DNA of 64,000 nt from Pseudomonas sp. P8_229. Its GTDB lineage: Bacteria > Pseudomonadota > Gammaproteobacteria > Pseudomonadales > Pseudomonadaceae. A model generated the notes under the pieces. The model had not been told where the DNA came from, searched no databases, and was given only the letters and a program-made list of their open reading frames with translations. Position numbers and translations under genes: made by a program. Each line of letters begins with the position of its first letter. Position 1 is the stretch's first letter. The stretch is taken from NCBI RefSeq assembly GCF_034008635.1, contig NZ_CP125378.1, forward strand, positions 2,284,001 through 2,348,000. The letters are read 5' to 3'. Positions 1 to 9,281 of the stretch are shown one piece after another.

Positions 1-1
1 A

Positions 2-301
2 GACATTCTTTACGTCCTCAGCGGACAAATCGCACAACGTCTGCGCAATACCACGCGCAAAGTGGGCGACCTGGCGTTCTTCGACGTCACCGGTCGCGTG
101 GCTCGCTGCCTGCTGGAACTGTGCAAACAACCCGACGCTATGACCCACCCGGACGGCATGCAGATCAAGGTAACCCGTCAGGAAATCGGGCGGATTGTCG
201 GTTGTTCGCGGGAGATGGTCGGTCGCGTGCTCAAGGATCTGGAAGAACGCAACCTGGTCGATGTGAAAGGCAAGACCATGGTGGTCTTCGGTACCCGCTA
301 A
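2..301 (+). CDS. vfr: Vfr/Crp-family cAMP-responsive regulator, C-terminal part
   Basis: The reading frame is open from the left edge, so the N-terminal cyclic-nucleotide-binding domain lies outside the window. What is present is about 99 residues: the end of the dimerisation helix and the complete winged helix. The recognition region reads [20 protein letters not shown], and the C-terminus KTMVVFGTR is typical of Pseudomonas Vfr, the Crp homologue that acts as a global regulator. It converges on the lipoate-ligase-like gene only ten bases away. Family assignment is firm; start and upstream control cannot be seen. Confidence 0.93.
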   Translation, partial: DILYVLSGQIAQRLRNTTRKVGDLAFFDVTGRVARCLLELCKQPDAMTHPDGMQIKVTRQEIGRIVGCSREMVGRVLKDLEERNLVDVKGKTMVVFGTR

Positions 302-311
302 GCGCGCACCG

Positions 312-1010
312 TCAGGCGCTGTAGACCTGCGCCAGCATCAAACGAAACAGCTCAGCAAGACGCGCCAGTGCATTTGGCGCGGCGAACTTCTCGTGCAGGG
401 CGATATGGCTTTCGGCACGCACTCGCTGCTCCAGTCCGCAAGCCTCATTGAAGCGATTGACCGCTGCGACCATCGACTCGCGCTCGTTAGCCACCAGCAT
501 CGCCCCGTGCACCAGACCCACCGGGCGCTGACCGCCCTGACTCTGGCGCCAGCGCTGGGCCGTACCGACCATCTTGCGCCCGTCGAGGTTGACGTTGAAA
601 CGACCGTCGCAGAATGCACCGTCGATTTCACCCAAGGACGACGTGCCGCCCAGTTCATCCAGCAACTCGCGGATCGGATCACACAGACGCCGGTAACCGG
701 TTTCGATGCGGTTCAGATCGCCTTCGCTGCGAGGCGGAGCATAGACCAGAGCGATGTTGATGGTTGAAGCCGATTGCGGGACCGGTTCGCCGCCTGTTTC
801 ACGCAACAGCACCGGCCAGCCGGCAGCGGCGGAGACTTCGCAGGCATGCTCAAAACCGGGCAGGCGGTTGAGGCGGCGCGGCATGACCAGCGCGCGATCG
901 CTGGGTTGCCAGAACAGCAGGTCGAATTCGGCGTTACCAGCGCAGACCGAGGCCAGCAAATCCTGTTCGGCTTGCAGGCCGGCTTCGATGGTGAGGGAGG
1001 CAGGGATCAT
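312..1010 (-). CDS. Lipoate-protein ligase A-like protein (BPL/LplA/LipB fold)
   Basis: A 232-residue protein with motifs of the biotin/lipoate ligase fold: RETGGEPVPQ around residue 70 (the counterpart of the LplA RRxSGGG loop) and GRKMVGTAQRW around residue 143, which contains the conserved lysine that contacts the acyl-adenylate. Enzymes of this family attach lipoate or octanoate to carrier domains of 2-oxoacid dehydrogenases or the glycine cleavage system. It is shorter than E. coli LplA (about 338 residues) and lacks its C-terminal accessory domain, so it could be an octanoyltransferase or amidotransferase type instead. It lies downstream of trpC, separated by an inverted REP pair. The ATG is preceded by a GGA-type ribosome site. 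Confidence 0.75.
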   Translation of the reverse strand: MIPASLTIEAGLQAEQDLLASVCAGNAEFDLLFWQPSDRALVMPRRLNRLPGFEHACEVSAAAGWPVLLRETGGEPVPQSASTINIALVYAPPRSEGDLNRIETGYRRLCDPIRELLDELGGTSSLGEIDGAFCDGRFNVNLDGRKMVGTAQRWRQSQGGQRPVGLVHGAMLVANERESMVAAVNRFNEACGLEQRVRAESHIALHEKFAAPNALARLAELFRLMLAQVYSA

Positions 1011-1055
1011 AAGGTTTCCGTAGGACGTTCAGTCTGAGGTGAATCTTATGTCGTC

Positions 1056-1122
1056 ATCGCGAGCAGGCTCACTCCTACAGGGGGAACGCATTCCAAGTGT
1101 AGGAGTGAGCCTGCTCGCAATG
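1056..1122. repeat. Inverted REP pair, TGTAGGAGTGAGCC family
   Basis: Two arms in opposite orientation (about 1056-1079 and 1099-1121) are near-perfect complements, separated by a short spacer, forming a REPIN-like cruciform downstream of trpC. The same family recurs at 10543-10632 and 55190-55253. Confidence 0.9.
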
Positions 1123-1144
1123 GCGTCTACTCGGTCTGACCGAG

Positions 1145-1981
1145 TCAGTCGAGGGTCGAACCGCTGACCGGAACGCCACGCTCCGGGAAGAACAGGCGTT
1201 GCAGCTCGGTGCCCGGGCTTTCGGCACGCATGAACGCCTCGCCCACCAGGAACGCGTAGACGTCGCTGATTTCCATCAGTTCGACATCGGCGCGGTTGAG
1301 GATGCCGCTCTCGGTGATCACCAGACGATCGCGCGGGATGCGCGGCAGCAGGTCGAGGGTGGTTTCCAGGCTGACGTCGAAGGTGTGCAGATTGCGGTTG
1401 TTGACCCCGACCAGTGGCGTGTCGAGGGTTTTCAGCGCGCGCTCCAGCTCATCACCGTCGTGCACTTCCACCAGCACGTCAAGACCGACGCCTTTGGCGA
1501 CCGAAGCCAGCTCGGCCATTTTCACGTCATCCAGTGCGGAGACGATCAACAGCACGCAGTCGGCGCCCAGCGCGCGGGCTTCGACGATCTGGTACGGATC
1601 GATCATGAAGTCCTTGCGGATCACCGGCAACTTGCACGCGGCGCGGGCCTGTTGCAGGTAAGCATCGGCGCCCTGGAAGTAATCGATGTCGGTCAGCACC
1701 GACAGGCAGGTCGCCCCGCCCTTCTCGTAGCTCCTGGCGATGTCGGCGGGCACGAAGTTCTCGCGGATCACACCTTTGCTCGGCGAAGCCTTCTTGATTT
1801 CAGCGATCACCGCCGGTTGTTTCTTCTTGGCCTGCGCCAGCAATGCCTGGGCAAAACCACGGGGTGCATCGGCCGCCTTGGCCAGACTTTCCAGCTCGCT
1901 CAGGCTGACGCGAGCGCTACGTTCGGCGACCTCCTGGACTTTGCGCGCCAGAATGTTTTCCAGAACCGTCGGTACACTCAT
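1145..1981 (-). CDS. trpC: Indole-3-glycerol phosphate synthase
   Basis: A 278-residue TIM-barrel enzyme that closes carboxyphenylamino-deoxyribulose phosphate to indole-3-glycerol phosphate in tryptophan synthesis. Diagnostic strands are visible: [12 protein letters not shown] near residue 60, [12 protein letters not shown] near 120, LVGVNNRNL near 190 and VITESGI near 220. It is a single-function TrpC, not fused to TrpF. The start ATG overlaps the trpD stop by four bases, so translation is probably coupled. It is the last gene of trpGDC; an inverted REP pair follows it. Confidence 0.97.
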   Translation of the reverse strand: MSVPTVLENILARKVQEVAERSARVSLSELESLAKAADAPRGFAQALLAQAKKKQPAVIAEIKKASPSKGVIRENFVPADIARSYEKGGATCLSVLTDIDYFQGADAYLQQARAACKLPVIRKDFMIDPYQIVEARALGADCVLLIVSALDDVKMAELASVAKGVGLDVLVEVHDGDELERALKTLDTPLVGVNNRNLHTFDVSLETTLDLLPRIPRDRLVITESGILNRADVELMEISDVYAFLVGEAFMRAESPGTELQRLFFPERGVPVSGSTLD

Positions 1982-3027
1982 CCCTCATTCTCCACTTTGA
2001 ATACCGCGGTAAAGGCACCCAACTCTTCGAGTTTCTCCCGAGCGAGACCGGTGTGCAGGGCGTCGTGCGCAAGCGCCACGCCTTCTTTCAAACTTGAGGC
2101 CAGGTCGGCAGCGTACAGTGCGGCACCGGCATTGAGCACAATCATTTCAGCAGCTTTCTGGCCGTTTTCGGTTTTGCGCTTGCCCAGTGCATCGCGGATC
2201 AGCGCCAGCGACGCTTCCGGACCGTCAACCGACAGGCCATGCAGGCTCTGGCTCTTCATGCCCAGATCTTCCGGCTCGACCCAATACTCAGTGATCTCGT
2301 TGTTCTTCAGCTCGGCGACATACGTCGGCGCGGCCAGGCTGAACTCGTCCAGACCGTCTTTGGAATGCACCACCAGCACGTGTTTGCTGCCCAGGCGCTG
2401 CAAGACTTCGGCCAATGGCCGGCACAAGGCCTGGGTGAACACGCCCACCACCTGATGTTTCACACCGGCCGGATTCGTAAGCGGGCCGAGCATGTTGAAC
2501 AGCGTACGCAGGCCGAGATCGCGGCGCGGGCCGGCGGCGTACTTCATGGCTTTGTGATGGGTCTGGGCAAACATGAAACCGATGCCGACGTTGTCGATGC
2601 AACGGGCAACCTGCACCGGCGTCAGGTTCAGGTAGATGCCGGCGGCTTCCAGCAAGTCGGCGCTGCCGCTCTTGCCCGATACCGCGCGGTTGCCGTGCTT
2701 GGCCACTGTGCAACCGGCGGCTGCGACAACAAAGGAAGAAGCGGTCGACACGTTGAAGATGTTCGCGCCGTCACCGCCGGTGCCGACCACGTCGACTACG
2801 CCGTCGAGAGTTTTGAGTTCGACCTGATCTGCCAGCTCACGCATCACCGACACGGCGCCGACGATTTCGTCGATGCTCTCGCTCTTCATGCGCATGGCCA
2901 TCATGAACGCGCCAATCTGCGCGTCGGTGCATTGGCCGGTCATGATTTCGCGCATCACGTCGCGCATTTCTTCGGTGCTGAGGTCGAGGTGTTCGACGAT
3001 ACGGCTCAGGGCTGTCTTGATATTCAT
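1978..3027 (-). CDS. trpD: Anthranilate phosphoribosyltransferase
   Basis: A 349-residue protein, the usual length for TrpD. It transfers phosphoribose from PRPP to anthranilate. The glycine-rich PRPP loop [14 protein letters not shown] lies near residue 83, and [19 protein letters not shown] near 112 is the second conserved block. It begins nine bases after the trpG stop and overlaps trpC by four bases, so trpG, trpD and trpC form one translationally coupled operon. Confidence 0.97.
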   Translation of the reverse strand: MNIKTALSRIVEHLDLSTEEMRDVMREIMTGQCTDAQIGAFMMAMRMKSESIDEIVGAVSVMRELADQVELKTLDGVVDVVGTGGDGANIFNVSTASSFVVAAAGCTVAKHGNRAVSGKSGSADLLEAAGIYLNLTPVQVARCIDNVGIGFMFAQTHHKAMKYAAGPRRDLGLRTLFNMLGPLTNPAGVKHQVVGVFTQALCRPLAEVLQRLGSKHVLVVHSKDGLDEFSLAAPTYVAELKNNEITEYWVEPEDLGMKSQSLHGLSVDGPEASLALIRDALGKRKTENGQKAAEMIVLNAGAALYAADLASSLKEGVALAHDALHTGLAREKLEELGAFTAVFKVENEG

Positions 3028-3036
3028 GGAAAGTCC

Positions 3037-3630
3037 TTAGCGCGTGCCGCCGGTTTGTTTGAGGAAGTTGGCAAACAGTTCATGGCCCTGCTCCGTCAGG
3101 ATCGACTCGGGGTGGAACTGTACGCCCTCAATGTTCAGGGTCTTGTGACGCAGGCCCATGATTTCGTCGACGCTGCCGTCATCGTGCTGGGTCCACGCCG
3201 TTAGCTCCAGGCAATCGGGCAAAGTATCGTGTTTGACGATCAGCGAGTGGTAGCGGGTAACCGTCAGCGGATGATTCAGACCGGCAAAAACGCCCTTGTC
3301 CTCGTGGAATACCGGACTAGTCTTACCGTGCATCACCTGACGGGCACGCACCACATCGCCGCCGAAGGCCTGACCGATGGACTGATGGCCCAGGCAAACG
3401 CCGAGGATCGGCAGTTTGCCGGCGAAGTGCTTGATGGCTTCGATGGAGATGCCGGCTTCGGTCGGTGTGCACGGACCTGGGGAAACCACGATGCGCTCCG
3501 GGTTGAGCGCTTCGATTTCGGCGATGGTCAATTCGTCGTTGCGCACGACTTTGACCTCGGCACCCAGCTCGCCGAGGTATTGCACAACGTTGTAAGTAAA
3601 GGAGTCGTAGTTGTCGATCATCAGCAACAT
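3037..3630 (-). CDS. trpG: Anthranilate synthase component II (glutamine amidotransferase)
   Basis: A 197-residue class I glutamine amidotransferase that supplies ammonia to TrpE. The nucleophile cysteine lies in [15 protein letters not shown], and the His-Glu pair in FHPESILT. The frame is open further upstream, but the family begins [14 protein letters not shown], so the ATG at 3630 was chosen; an AGAGG sequence lies upstream of it. The unused open stretch upstream lies in the leader RNA. It is the first structural gene of trpGDC and is separated from its partner trpE by estA. A leader ORF and promoter (3795-3945) precede it. Confidence 0.96.
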   Translation of the reverse strand: MLLMIDNYDSFTYNVVQYLGELGAEVKVVRNDELTIAEIEALNPERIVVSPGPCTPTEAGISIEAIKHFAGKLPILGVCLGHQSIGQAFGGDVVRARQVMHGKTSPVFHEDKGVFAGLNHPLTVTRYHSLIVKHDTLPDCLELTAWTQHDDGSVDEIMGLRHKTLNIEGVQFHPESILTEQGHELFANFLKQTGGTR

Positions 3631-3771
3631 GGCGTTTCGAACCTCTTGAATTCTGACTTGAAGACAGCCTTCAGATGACTTGCCCGCAGGGCGCTGCACG
3701 ATGTCGGACGCGGGGATGCGCGTCGGCACAGCGGGATATCAAACGGGCAAGGAAGGCAAAGCGATACAGAT

Positions 3772-3784
3772 CCGGCGGGGCCGG
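3772..3784 (-). promoter_or_regulatory. GC-rich hairpin after the trpG leader ORF
   Basis: On the transcribed strand this is CCGGC-CCC-GCCGG, ten bases after the leader stop codon. Its position matches an attenuator hairpin in the trp leader. The downstream sequence is only moderately U-rich, so a classical terminator is not certain. A similar hairpin follows the gph stop codon in front of trpE. Confidence 0.5.
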
Positions 3785-3794
3785 CAGAAAGGAT

Positions 3795-3881
3795 TCAGGC
3801 GCGCCAACGCCAGCGGGCGTGTGCCTTGATGACTTGATCCAGAAGTTTGCTGGTGATCAACACGGGGAAGGTCTCGTTCAT
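3795..3881 (-). CDS. Putative trpGDC leader peptide (28 aa, tandem Trp codons)
   Basis: A short open frame starting with ATG at 3881, with a GGA ribosome-site remnant upstream, encodes 28 residues ending ARWRWRA. Trp codons are positions 24 and 26, alternating with Arg, and a hairpin follows the stop. It lies about 30 bases inside the transcript predicted from the promoter at 3917-3945 and about 165 bases before trpG. This is the arrangement expected of an attenuation leader; attenuation of trpE and trpGDC has been described in Pseudomonas putida. Its last half is closely related in DNA and protein to the end of gph. Confidence 0.7.
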   Translation of the reverse strand: MNETFPVLITSKLLDQVIKAHARWRWRA

Positions 3882-3916
3882 ACGTTCCAGCACAGTAACT
3901 TAGCTGGGCAGAGCGT

Positions 3917-3945
3917 GCAATATGGCGGGGTCGGCAGGGGGTCAA
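3917..3945 (-). promoter_or_regulatory. Candidate sigma-70 promoter of the trpGDC leader
   Basis: On the minus strand there is a TTGACC -35 box (3940-3945), a 17-base spacer and a TATTGC -10 box (3917-3922). This is a good match at the right distance from the leader ORF. Confidence 0.6.
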
Positions 3946-3988
3946 ACTTTAGGAGGGTTCACGACCGATGGCAAAAGGCCGGAAGTTT

Positions 3989-4017
3989 TTGGTACTGTCG
4001 TTTCGTTCACCTACAAC
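3989..4017 (+). promoter_or_regulatory. Candidate estA promoter
   Basis: TTGGTA (3989-3994) and TACAAC (4012-4017), four of six matches each, are separated by 17 bases and lie about 20 bases before the estA ATG. Confidence 0.35.
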
Positions 4018-4038
4018 AATAAATAAACGGACTTGCTC

Positions 4039-5949
4039 ATGATCAAACAGACGTTGTTTGTACCGCTTGCCGGATGCCTGCTCGCCATTGCATGCGCCCA
4101 GGCCTACGCAGCACCCGCGCCCTATTCCAATTTCATCGTCTTCGGCGACAGCCTGAATGATGCCGGGACCTTCAAGGACACTGGCGGCCCGGCCGGCGCC
4201 ACGCAGCGCTACACCAACCGCACCGGCCCGCTGTACAAGGATGGCACTGGCGAAAACCGCGACCTCAACGCCACGCAGATTATCGGCGGCAAACTGGGTT
4301 TCAGCCCGGATCAGACGGCGTCCTCGTCCTCGGCCGTGCGTGCCGGTGAGGGTCTGGCGGATGGCAACAACTGGGCGGTGGGTGGCTACCGCACTGACCA
4401 GATTCTCGACTCGATCACCACGCAATCGGCCACCGGTGAGCGCACCCGCAGCGGTTACCTGCCCTCGAATGGCTTGCGCGCCGATCCGAATGCGCTGTAT
4501 TACCTGTCCGGTGGCGGTAACGACTTCCTCCAGGGCCGCGTGCTCAGCCTCGATCAGGCCAGCGCGGCGGCAGATCGCCTGGCCGACAGCGTCCGTACGC
4601 TGCAAGGTGCCGGCGCCAAATACATCATGGTCTGGCTGCTGCCGGACATCGGGCTGACCCCGGCGATCAACGGCTCGCCGCTGCAGGGCTTCACCTCGCA
4701 GCTCAGCGCCCAGTTCAACACTGAGCTGGTCAGTCAGTTGCAAGGCATCAGCGCCGAAATCATTCCGCTGAACATTCCGGTGTTGCTCAAAGAGGCCTTC
4801 GCCAACCCGGCGCAATTCGGCCTCGCGGCAGACCAGAACCTCACGGCCACCTGCTTCAGCGGCGACAGTTGCACGGAGAACGCCAAATACGGCATCAACA
4901 GCGCCACTCCCGATCCGACCAAGCTGATCTACAACGATGCGGTGCACCCGACCGAAGCCGGCCAGCGCTTGATTGCCGACTACGCCTATTCGCTGCTGGC
5001 GGCACCGTGGGAACTGACCCTGCTGCCGGAAATGGCCCAGGGTTCGTTACGCGCGCATCAGGATGAACTGCGCAACCAATGGCTCGCCGACTGGGAAAAC
5101 TGGCAAGGCATCGGCCAATGGCGGGCGATTGTCGCCGGGGGCGGCCAACATCAGGATTTCGACGGTCAACACAGCGCAGCCAGTGCCGACGGCAACGGCT
5201 ATAACCTGAACATCGGCGGCAGCTATCGCGTCAACGAAGCCTGGCGTGTCGGTTTGGCCGCAGGTTTCTATAACCAGAAACTCGAAGCCGGCGACGCCGA
5301 CTCGGAATACAAACTCAACTCTTACATGGGCACTGCGTTCGCCCAGTATCAGCAAAACCGCTGGTGGGGCGATCTGGCGATGACCGCCGGCAAACTCGAC
5401 TACGACAGCCTCAAGCGTAAGTTTCAGCTCGGGGTAAACGAGCGCGGGGAGAAAGGCGATACCGACGGCTATGTGCTGGCGATCAGCGGGCGCATCGGCT
5501 ACGACATCGCACAGCAGGCCAGCAGTCCATGGCACCTGTCGCCGTTCGTCAGCGCCGATTTTGGCAAGACCGAAGTGGATGGTTACTCGGAAAAAGGCGC
5601 GGACTCCACAGCACTGACCTTCGATGACCAGTCACGCAACTCGCGACGTCTGGGCCTGGGTATCCAGGGCAAGTACCAGATCACCGCGCAGACCGAAGTG
5701 TTCGGCGAGTTCGCTCACGAGCGTGAGTACAACGACGATCGGCAGGACCTGACCATCAACCTCAACAGCCTGCCGGGCAACCGTTTCACCCTCGAAGGCT
5801 ACGAGCCGCAAACCAACCTCAATCGCCTGAACCTGGGCGTGAGCCACAAACTCACGCAGGACCTGGCCCTGCGCGCCAGCTACAACGTGCGCAAGGATGA
5901 TGACTTTACCCAGCAGGGGGTTAACGTCGGGGTCAGCCTCGACTTCTGA
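4039..5949 (+). CDS. estA: Autotransporter GDSL esterase
   Basis: A 636-residue outer-membrane esterase of the GDSL/SGNH family fused to an autotransporter barrel. A signal peptide (residues 1-24, ending QAYA) precedes the mature protein. Block I is FGDSLNDAG with nucleophile Ser38; the block III asparagine is in GGNDFL, and the Asp-His pair is in [12 protein letters not shown] around residue 310. The last roughly 270 residues form a beta-barrel ending VGVSLDF. P. aeruginosa EstA has 646 residues and affects rhamnolipid production and motility. An upstream in-frame TTG exists, but the ATG at 4039 gives a normal signal peptide. It sits between trpE and trpG on the opposite strand. Confidence 0.95.
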   Translation: MIKQTLFVPLAGCLLAIACAQAYAAPAPYSNFIVFGDSLNDAGTFKDTGGPAGATQRYTNRTGPLYKDGTGENRDLNATQIIGGKLGFSPDQTASSSSAVRAGEGLADGNNWAVGGYRTDQILDSITTQSATGERTRSGYLPSNGLRADPNALYYLSGGGNDFLQGRVLSLDQASAAADRLADSVRTLQGAGAKYIMVWLLPDIGLTPAINGSPLQGFTSQLSAQFNTELVSQLQGISAEIIPLNIPVLLKEAFANPAQFGLAADQNLTATCFSGDSCTENAKYGINSATPDPTKLIYNDAVHPTEAGQRLIADYAYSLLAAPWELTLLPEMAQGSLRAHQDELRNQWLADWENWQGIGQWRAIVAGGGQHQDFDGQHSAASADGNGYNLNIGGSYRVNEAWRVGLAAGFYNQKLEAGDADSEYKLNSYMGTAFAQYQQNRWWGDLAMTAGKLDYDSLKRKFQLGVNERGEKGDTDGYVLAISGRIGYDIAQQASSPWHLSPFVSADFGKTEVDGYSEKGADSTALTFDDQSRNSRRLGLGIQGKYQITAQTEVFGEFAHEREYNDDRQDLTINLNSLPGNRFTLEGYEPQTNLNRLNLGVSHKLTQDLALRASYNVRKDDDFTQQGVNVGVSLDF

Positions 5950-5960
5950 TTGACAGGCAT

Positions 5961-5997
5961 AAAAAACGCGGCGCCCTTACAGGCGCCGCGTTTTTTT
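5961..5997. terminator. Bidirectional terminator between estA and trpE
   Basis: A ten-base-pair stem (ACGCGGCGCC, loop 5976-5981, complement) is flanked by six A on the left and seven T on the right. It can therefore end both estA (plus) and trpE (minus) transcripts. Confidence 0.9.
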
Positions 5998-6018
5998 ATG
6001 GCTAAACACAAGGCCAGT

Positions 6019-6108
6019 GTGGGAGCGGGCTTGCTCGCGAAAGCGGTGTATCAGTCGACATCAATATTGAATGTCAGTCCGCATTCGCGAGCAAGCCCCG
6101 CTCCCACA
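6019..6108. repeat. Inverted REP pair, GTGGGAGCGGGC family
   Basis: Arms at about 6019-6041 and 6084-6107 in opposite orientation, lying between the convergent estA and trpE genes beside the terminator. Confidence 0.9.
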
Positions 6109-6126
6109 GAGGCGGATGGTGTGGGC

Positions 6127-7608
6127 TCAGCTTTCCGGGGTCTGCTCGGCCAGGGCCACGGCGCGGAACATCGCGCGGCGCTTGTTCAGGGTTTCTTCCC
6201 ATTCCAACGCTGGCACCGAGTCGGCAACGATGCCGCCACCGGCCTGCACGTGCAGTTCACCGTTCTTGATCACGGCGGTGCGAATCGCAATCGCGGTGTC
6301 CATGTTGCCATTCCAGGCGAAGTAACCGACTGCGCCGCCGTACACGCCACGCTTGACCGGCTCCAGTTCGTCGATGATTTCCATCGCACGAATCTTCGGC
6401 GCGCCAGACAAGGTGCCCGCCGGCAGAATCGCCCGCAGTGCGTCCATTGCCGTCAACCCGGCCTTCAACTGACCGGTGACGTTGGACACGATGTGCATCA
6501 CGTTGGAATAGCGCTCGATGACCATCTTCTCGGTGAGTTTCACCGAGCCGATTTCCGAAACCCGCCCGGTGTCGTTACGACCGAGGTCGATCAACATCAA
6601 GTGCTCGGCAATCTCTTTATCGTCCGACAGCAGGTCTTCTTCCAGCGCCAGATCTGCTTCTTCGGTGGCGCCACGCGGACGCGTGCCGGCAATCGGGCGC
6701 ACAGTGATCAGGTTGTCTTCGACCCGCACCAGCACTTCCGGCGAACTGCCAACGACGTGGAAGTCGCCGAAGTTGAAGAAGTACATGTACGGCGTCGGGT
6801 TGAAGCAACGCAGTGCGCGGTACAGATCGATCGGCGCTGCCTTGAAGTCGATCGACATGCGCTGCGACGGCACGACCTGCATGCAGTCACCCGCGAGGAT
6901 GTATTCCTTGATGGTGTCGACGGCTTTTTCGTAATCGCTCTGGGTGAAACTGGAACGGAACAGCGGATCAGCCGACTGCTGTTTGCTGAAGTCCAGACCA
7001 CGGCGCGGGGTGATCGGCTGGCGCAGTTTCTCCAGCAGTTCCTGCAATTGCGCCTGGCCTTGCTCGTAAGCATCCGCTTGCGCCGGGTCGGCCAGCACGA
7101 TCGCGTGCATCTTGCCGGCGAGGTTGTCGAACACCACCACCGCATCGGACACCATCAGCAGAATGTCCGGCACGCCCAGCGGATCCGGGTTCGGGCATTT
7201 GCCCAGACGCTTCTCGACATAGCGCACGCAGTCATAACCGAAGTAACCGACCAGACCACCGTTGAAACGCGGCAGACCGGCGATGGTCGGCACGTTGTAA
7301 CGGGTCTTGAAGGTTTCGACGAAGGCCAGCGGGTCTTCGACGTCATGGCTTTCGGTCTCGACGCCGTCGACGGTGATGCTCACGTGGTGGTCGTGAACCC
7401 GCAGCACGGTGCGGCATGGCAGGCCGATGATCGAGTAACGGCCCCATTTCTCGCCGCCCTGCACCGATTCGAGCAGATAGGAGTTGGGCTGGTCGGCCAG
7501 TTTCAGGTAGATCGACAGCGGCGTGTCGAAGTCGGCCAAGGTTTCGCAGGCCAACGGAATGCGGTTGTAGCCGTCAGCGGCCAAGCGCAGGAATTCTTCG
7601 CGGATCAT
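6127..7608 (-). CDS. trpE: Anthranilate synthase component I
   Basis: A 493-residue chorismate-utilising enzyme making anthranilate with TrpG ammonia. The tryptophan feedback-site motif LLES is at about residue 45. The catalytic core shows [14 protein letters not shown] near 310, [14 protein letters not shown] near 345 and [15 protein letters not shown] near 410. The ATG is preceded by GAGG six bases away. It is the third gene of rpe-gph-trpE, 70 bases after the gph stop. The gph end carries Trp-rich codons and a hairpin, so control by attenuation is likely. Confidence 0.97.
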   Translation of the reverse strand: MIREEFLRLAADGYNRIPLACETLADFDTPLSIYLKLADQPNSYLLESVQGGEKWGRYSIIGLPCRTVLRVHDHHVSITVDGVETESHDVEDPLAFVETFKTRYNVPTIAGLPRFNGGLVGYFGYDCVRYVEKRLGKCPNPDPLGVPDILLMVSDAVVVFDNLAGKMHAIVLADPAQADAYEQGQAQLQELLEKLRQPITPRRGLDFSKQQSADPLFRSSFTQSDYEKAVDTIKEYILAGDCMQVVPSQRMSIDFKAAPIDLYRALRCFNPTPYMYFFNFGDFHVVGSSPEVLVRVEDNLITVRPIAGTRPRGATEEADLALEEDLLSDDKEIAEHLMLIDLGRNDTGRVSEIGSVKLTEKMVIERYSNVMHIVSNVTGQLKAGLTAMDALRAILPAGTLSGAPKIRAMEIIDELEPVKRGVYGGAVGYFAWNGNMDTAIAIRTAVIKNGELHVQAGGGIVADSVPALEWEETLNKRRAMFRAVALAEQTPES

Positions 7609-7747
7609 GAGGTGCCTCGTGGTGTGAGGTGCTAACAGTCAGGTATGCAAACGCGCCGGCGAGCCGGCCAGGAATCAGTCAGGCGCGCCAACGCCAGCGG
7701 GCCAGGGCCTTGATGACTTTCATCCAGAGTTTGCGGGTGACCACCAC
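7609..7747 (-). promoter_or_regulatory. Putative trpE attenuator overlapping the 3' end of gph
   Basis: The last codons of gph encode Trp258, Trp268 and Trp270 and end ARWRWRA, as the trpGDC leader does. The stop is followed by a GCCGG-CGAG-CCGGC hairpin (7655-7668) and then by trpE. A short leader could start in the gph frame at GTG 7747 (22 aa) or ATG 7723 (14 aa). The last 24 bases of this ORF, including the stop, are identical to the end of the trpG leader. Attenuation is inferred from this structure; no strong U-tract is seen. Confidence 0.6.
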
Positions 7748-8497
7748 GATGGCGTTTCCAGAATGGGATTGAGAAGCGTCGGCCAACGTTATCTCAGCGG
7801 CTGTACCGAGGCAACCGGGAATTAGCTTGCGCAGATCGTCGATCACCAGCGCCGGAGATTCCTCGGCAATCGGCCGGCCGTGGTTGTAGCCGTAACTCAG
7901 CGCCACGCATTTGACCCCTGCTGCTTTCGCCGCCAGCACGTCGCTGCGCGAATCGCCGACGAACAGCGATTGCGAGGCCGGGATGTTGGCCATTTTCATC
8001 ACGAAGAACAGCGCGGCCGGATCAGGTTTCTTCTGCGGCAGGGTGTCGCCGCCGATGATCCACTTGAAGTAGCGGCCGATCTTCATCTGATCCAGCAGCG
8101 GCGCGACAAAGCGCTCCGGCTTGTTGGTGATCAGCGCCATCGCCACGCCCTGCTTGTGCAACCACTTGAGGGTGTCACGCACACCGGGATAGACCACAGT
8201 CAGCTCATGGCTCGCGCCGTAGGCTTCCATGAACACTTCCAGTGCGTGCTCGGCTTCAACGTCATCCACAGCAGAATGATCGATGCCGCCGGCCAACGCC
8301 CGGCGCACCAGCACCGGTGCGCCGTTGCCGACCCACTCGCGCACCGACTCGATGCCGGCAGGCTTGCGGCCGAGGGAGAGCAGCATGGTGTCCACCGCCG
8401 CCGCCAGGTCGGGAACCGAGTCGATCAGCGTGCCATCCAGATCGAACATCACCAACCGTGGCAGTTGCCCCGGGAACAGCTGCTCAAAACCACTCAT
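7679..8497 (-). CDS. gph: Phosphoglycolate phosphatase (HAD family) with Trp-rich tail
   Basis: A 272-residue HAD phosphatase that dephosphorylates 2-phosphoglycolate. Motif I is [10 protein letters not shown] near residue 19, motif [13 protein letters not shown] near 121, and the Asp pair of motif IV is [16 protein letters not shown] near 178. Homology to ordinary Gph proteins fades after [20 protein letters not shown]. The last 40 or so residues end ARWRWRA and look like a trp leader peptide joined in frame. The start overlaps the rpe stop (ATGA). The length matches what I recall for other Pseudomonas Gph proteins, so the tail is probably conserved. Confidence 0.95.
   Translation of the reverse strand: MSGFEQLFPGQLPRLVMFDLDGTLIDSVPDLAAAVDTMLLSLGRKPAGIESVREWVGNGAPVLVRRALAGGIDHSAVDDVEAEHALEVFMEAYGASHELTVVYPGVRDTLKWLHKQGVAMALITNKPERFVAPLLDQMKIGRYFKWIIGGDTLPQKKPDPAALFFVMKMANIPASQSLFVGDSRSDVLAAKAAGVKCVALSYGYNHGRPIAEESPALVIDDLRKLIPGCLGTAAEITLADASQSHSGNAIVVVTRKLWMKVIKALARWRWRA
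7786..7814 (-). promoter_or_regulatory. Weak candidate trpE promoter inside gph
   Basis: TTGCCT (7809-7814) and TAACGT (7786-7791), 17 bases apart on the minus strand, would start a transcript before the Trp-rich gph end. The -10 match is poor (three of six). Confidence 0.25.
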
Positions 8498-9168
8498 GGG
8501 AGCGCCAGCGCCAGTTCGGAACGCATCTTGTCGATGACTTCCTGATAGTTCGGCGCATTGAAGATCGCCGAGCCGGCGACGAAGGTGTCAGCACCAGCGG
8601 CCGCGATTTCGCGGATGTTGTTGACGTTGACGCCGCCGTCGATTTCCAGACGGATGTCGCGACCCGAAGCATCGATGATTGCCCGCGCTTCGCGCAGTTT
8701 GTCGAGGGTGCCAGGAATGAACTTCTGCCCGCCGAAGCCTGGGTTTACGCTCATCAGCAAGACCATGTCGACCTTGTCGATCACGTACTTGAGCACGTCC
8801 AGCGGGGTCGCCGGGTTGAACACCAGGCCAGATTTGCAGCCGCCTTCACGGATCAGTTGCAGCGAGCGATCGACGTGCAACGTGGCTTCCGGGTGGAAGG
8901 TGATGTAAGTCGCGCCGGCCTCAATGAAGTCTCCGACGATGCGATCCACGGGGCTGACCATCAGGTGTGCGTCGATCGGCGCGGTGACGCCGTACTTGCG
9001 CAGCGCCGCGCAGACCATCGGACCGATGGTCAGGTTTGGCACATAGTGGTTGTCCATGACATCGAAGTGAACGAAGTCCGCACCGGCGGCCAGAACATTG
9101 TCCACTTCTTCGCCGAGGCGGGCGAAGTCGGCGGAGAGAATCGACGGAGCAATTACGAAGGGCTGCAT
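8494..9168 (-). CDS. rpe: Ribulose-phosphate 3-epimerase
   Basis: A 224-residue TIM barrel that interconverts ribulose 5-phosphate and xylulose 5-phosphate. Family signatures are [16 protein letters not shown] at the start, [15 protein letters not shown] with the metal-binding His and Asp near residue 33, [12 protein letters not shown] near 139 and [11 protein letters not shown] near 173. It is the first gene of rpe-gph-trpE and overlaps gph by four bases. It links carbon metabolism genes to trpE as in other pseudomonads. Confidence 0.97.
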   Translation of the reverse strand: MQPFVIAPSILSADFARLGEEVDNVLAAGADFVHFDVMDNHYVPNLTIGPMVCAALRKYGVTAPIDAHLMVSPVDRIVGDFIEAGATYITFHPEATLHVDRSLQLIREGGCKSGLVFNPATPLDVLKYVIDKVDMVLLMSVNPGFGGQKFIPGTLDKLREARAIIDASGRDIRLEIDGGVNVNNIREIAAAGADTFVAGSAIFNAPNYQEVIDKMRSELALALP

Positions 9169-9281
9169 GACGCACCTTTTCTGAGCTAAATCACGATGGC
9201 GCGCATTGTAGCCTCATGCTTGGGCGCGCGCACCGTGACCGCGATGATTGGGTTGTGCCATGAGCGCTGACCGAGCACGCC

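Noticed and set aside
3739..3945. A 68-codon minus-strand frame upstream of trpG
   Set aside because: It overlaps the trpGDC promoter and leader in another frame and has no ribosome site; the 28-codon leader ORF explains the region better.
5950..7635. A 561-codon plus-strand frame opposite trpE
   Set aside because: It begins in the estA terminator and runs through REPs; trpE on the other strand is certain.
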